Shown here: positions 5,827 through 7,135 of the stretch, piece after piece
Numbering within the stretch: position 1 is the stretch's first letter
Layout of the letters: each line of letters opens with the position of its first letter
The notes under the pieces: generated by a model
What the model was told of the DNA's origin: nothing
What the model saw: the letters and a program-made list of their open reading frames with translations, nothing else
Database searches by the model: none
Translations under genes and position numbers: made by a program
NCBI GenBank assembly: GCA_021844355.1
Contig: JAKBTP010000036.1
Location: 1-7,135 of the forward strand
DNA: 7,135 bases
Reading direction: 5' to 3'
Origin: a bacterium
Lineage (GTDB): Bacteria > Chloroflexota > Dormibacteria > Aeolococcales > Bog-877

Positions 5827-6069
5827 CTACTTCCCCGCCAGGGCGATGAAGACGAACATCAACGCCAGGTTGATGAAGTACACGGCCTCGGCCAGACCGA
5901 CGGTCAGGAAGGTCCAGGTGAGCAGCCTTCCCTGTGCCTCGGGCTGGCGGGCGATCCCGGCGATCAACTGGGCGCCGGCCAGACCGTCACCGATGGCGGC
6001 TCCAACGGCGCCGACTCCGGTGCCGATCATGGCTCCGGCGTAAACCTCTGCGTGTGCGGTCGTTAGCAA
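5827..6069 (-). CDS. atpE: F1Fo ATP synthase c subunit (proton-carrying ring)
   Basis: Encodes 80 residues forming two membrane helices; many copies make the rotor ring. Helix 1 (about 10-37) is glycine-rich (Gly16, 18, 20, 23, 27, 29), as needed for tight ring packing. The polar loop is ARQPEAQGRL (40-49). Helix 2 (about 50-77) carries the ion-binding Glu61 in GLAEAVYFINLA. No Ser or Thr follows Glu61, which favours protons over sodium. Residue numbering matches Mycobacterium tuberculosis AtpE closely (Asp28, Glu61, Tyr64, Ile66), but position 63 is Val and position 60 is Ala. The start is TTG. It is supported by GGGAGGAG 6 bases upstream and by the length match; the next ATG is at residue 14 and would cut into helix 1. 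Confidence 0.96.
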   Translation of the reverse strand: MLTTAHAEVYAGAMIGTGVGAVGAAIGDGLAGAQLIAGIARQPEAQGRLLTWTFLTVGLAEAVYFINLALMFVFIALAGK

Positions 6070-6075
6070 GTGTGT

Positions 6076-6083
6076 CTCCTCCC
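6076..6083 (-). promoter_or_regulatory. Strong ribosome binding site of atpE
   Basis: GGGAGGAG sits 6 bases before the TTG start in the 32-base atpB-atpE gap, the longest gap inside the operon. A strong site in front of the c gene fits the need for many c copies per complex and may offset the weaker TTG codon. Confidence 0.8.
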
Positions 6084-6101
6084 GGGTCTGATGGGGGCTT
6101 G

Positions 6102-6866
6102 TCAGCCCTGGCTGCTGGCGGTCTCGGTGGACTGATGGTCCTCGGTCATGGTCGCCATGCTGAGGTAGATCACCGTCAGCAGGGCGAATATGAAGGCCTG
6201 GATGACGTCGACGAAGAGCCCTTCGAAGAGCTTCCAGACCCCGTTGAACACAAAGCCGATGTAGATCGGCAGGATGGCGATGATCTCGAGCATGAGGGCG
6301 GCGGCGAACATGTTGCCGAAGAGTCGCAGGGTGAGCGAGATCGGATAGGAGATCTGGGCGATCACATTGATCGGCACCAAAAGGATGTACATGAACCAGG
6401 GCAGCCCGTCGGGGTGGACGTAGTTGAGCTTGAGGTAGCCCCCGAAGCCCTTGCGTCGGATCGAGGTGACGTGTACCAGGACGATCACGATGATCGCCAG
6501 AGCGGCGGTGTCGTTCACGTCCGAGGTCGGTGACGTCAGGCGCCCCCCGGTCGGGATCAGCTCCAGCCAGTTGCTGACCAGGATGTAGAAGAACAGGACG
6601 GTCACCAGCGGCACCACCCAGCGGGCGAAGGGCCCGATCATGCGGTTGATGTAGTCGTCGACTGTGGTCCAGACCATCTCGATCGCGGTCTGGAACCTCC
6701 CCGGCACCCCGCTGGTCGTCTTGTGCCTGAGGTAGAGGCCCGCCACCAGCACGATCATGAAGGCGACCCCGGAGCTGATCAGGGTGTCCAGGTAGATCGT
6801 CTGGCCGAAGATGTGCCCAACCCAGTGGTTGCCGACCGCGATCTGGGTCAGTACCAGGGGCTTCAT
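6102..6866 (-). CDS. atpB: F1Fo ATP synthase a subunit
   Basis: Encodes 254 residues, the membrane stator whose half-channels deliver protons to the c-ring. Hydrophobic segments lie at about 27-46, 84-104, 119-136, 157-178, 180-205 and 214-240. The essential Arg181 is in ISLTLRLFGNMFAA. Glu194 in LMLEIIAIL and Gln223 in DVIQAFIFALLTVIYLSMA correspond to the channel positions Glu219 and Gln252 of E. coli. NWLELIPTGG (99-108) matches the conserved LxGLxP-type region. The C-terminal tail (TEDHQSTETASSQG) is polar and probably variable. The ATG overlaps the stop of the upstream AtpI-like gene in an ATGA, so it is probably read by coupled translation; the ribosome-binding sequence itself is weak. 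Confidence 0.97.
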   Translation of the reverse strand: MKPLVLTQIAVGNHWVGHIFGQTIYLDTLISSGVAFMIVLVAGLYLRHKTTSGVPGRFQTAIEMVWTTVDDYINRMIGPFARWVVPLVTVLFFYILVSNWLELIPTGGRLTSPTSDVNDTAALAIIVIVLVHVTSIRRKGFGGYLKLNYVHPDGLPWFMYILLVPINVIAQISYPISLTLRLFGNMFAAALMLEIIAILPIYIGFVFNGVWKLFEGLFVDVIQAFIFALLTVIYLSMATMTEDHQSTETASSQG

Positions 6867-7135
6867 CTGGTGCTCATCCGCACGCCCAGCCTGAGCACGG
6901 CCCCCACCTGGGCGAGGTGGGTGACCAGGAGCCCCAGCAGGGCCCAGATGCCCACCGGCCCCAGCAGGACGACAAGTGCCGCCATCGCGACCGTGATCAC
7001 GGCCAGGCGGGGCAGGCTGGAGCCCAGAAAGGCGACCGGGGAGTGCTTGAGCGCGAAGACAGCCAGCTGCAGGTTGCCGATCCCGACCAGCCCTCCCGCC
7101 AGCGCCAGGCCACCGCCGACCAGACCCGCGACAAC
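6863..7135 (-). CDS. atpI: AtpI-like membrane protein (ATP synthase protein I family), C-terminal part
   Basis: The last 90 residues are visible; the start lies beyond the right edge. The protein is strongly hydrophobic, with a glycine-rich membrane segment (visible residues 1-28), a short basic loop (KHSPVAFLGSSLPR), and two further segments (about 44-62 and 62-84, ending in LAQVGAVLRLG). This layout and the position directly before atpB, with a 4-base ATGA overlap, fit AtpI. AtpI is a small membrane protein proposed to help c-ring assembly or magnesium uptake. The family is poorly conserved in sequence, so the call rests on hydrophobic pattern and location more than on motifs. Confidence 0.75.
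   Translation of the reverse strand, partial: VVAGLVGGGLALAGGLVGIGNLQLAVFALKHSPVAFLGSSLPRLAVITVAMAALVVLLGPVGIWALLGLLVTHLAQVGAVLRLGVRMSTR

Noticed and set aside
6070..6101. Internal promoter or terminator between atpB and atpE
   Set aside because: The 32 bases hold the atpE ribosome-binding site and a short CCCGGG palindrome, with no -10/-35 pair or stable stem.
864..6866. An N-type or sodium-translocating ATP synthase
   Set aside because: Gene order is the canonical B-E-F-H-A-G-D-C with delta present, and the c subunit lacks the Ser/Thr beside Glu61 expected of a sodium site.
1..7135. CRISPR array, tRNA, rRNA, insertion sequence or direct repeats
   Set aside because: None was seen. Nearly all of the window is coding sequence of conserved housekeeping genes, and no repeated unit or transposase-like frame is visible.

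Overview
The window is one F-type (F1Fo) ATP synthase operon, read entirely from the minus strand. Transcription runs from right to left. The order is a membrane-protein gene resembling atpI (5' end cut by the right edge), then atpB (a), atpE (c), atpF (b), atpH (delta), atpA (alpha), atpG (gamma), atpD (beta) and atpC (epsilon). After a 74-base gap comes the 5' part of a WecB/TagA/CpsF-family glycosyltransferase gene, cut by the left edge. All eight structural ATP synthase genes are complete. This is the standard bacterial order, and each subunit keeps most of the residues expected of it.

The DNA is GC-rich and tightly packed. Neighbouring atp genes overlap (atpI-like/atpB by 4 bases, atpF/atpH by 8) or lie 1 to 32 bases apart. 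Five of the eight complete genes start with GTG or TTG. Several Shine-Dalgarno sequences overlap the stop codon of the gene before, which points to translational coupling.

The organism is probably a high-GC member of Actinomycetota or a neighbouring lineage such as Chloroflexota or Dormibacterota. The main clue is the c subunit, whose length, residue numbering and second helix closely follow the mycobacterial type. Other mycobacterial features are missing: there is no b-delta fusion, no C-terminal extension on alpha and no extra loop in gamma. It is therefore probably not a mycobacterium, and the assignment is tentative.

Together the genes encode the a/c/b membrane sector, which carries protons and turns the c-ring; the gamma/epsilon shaft; the alpha3beta3 catalytic head; and the delta/b stator. 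The glycosyltransferase belongs to cell-envelope glycopolymer synthesis. It probably has its own promoter and may be translated from a leaderless transcript.

I see no undescribed system here. What merits a second look is at residue level: substitutions in the beta catalytic-loop region and at the gamma/beta contact, a valine at c-subunit position 63, a degenerate ATP-binding motif in epsilon, and the promoter/start arrangement of the glycosyltransferase gene.
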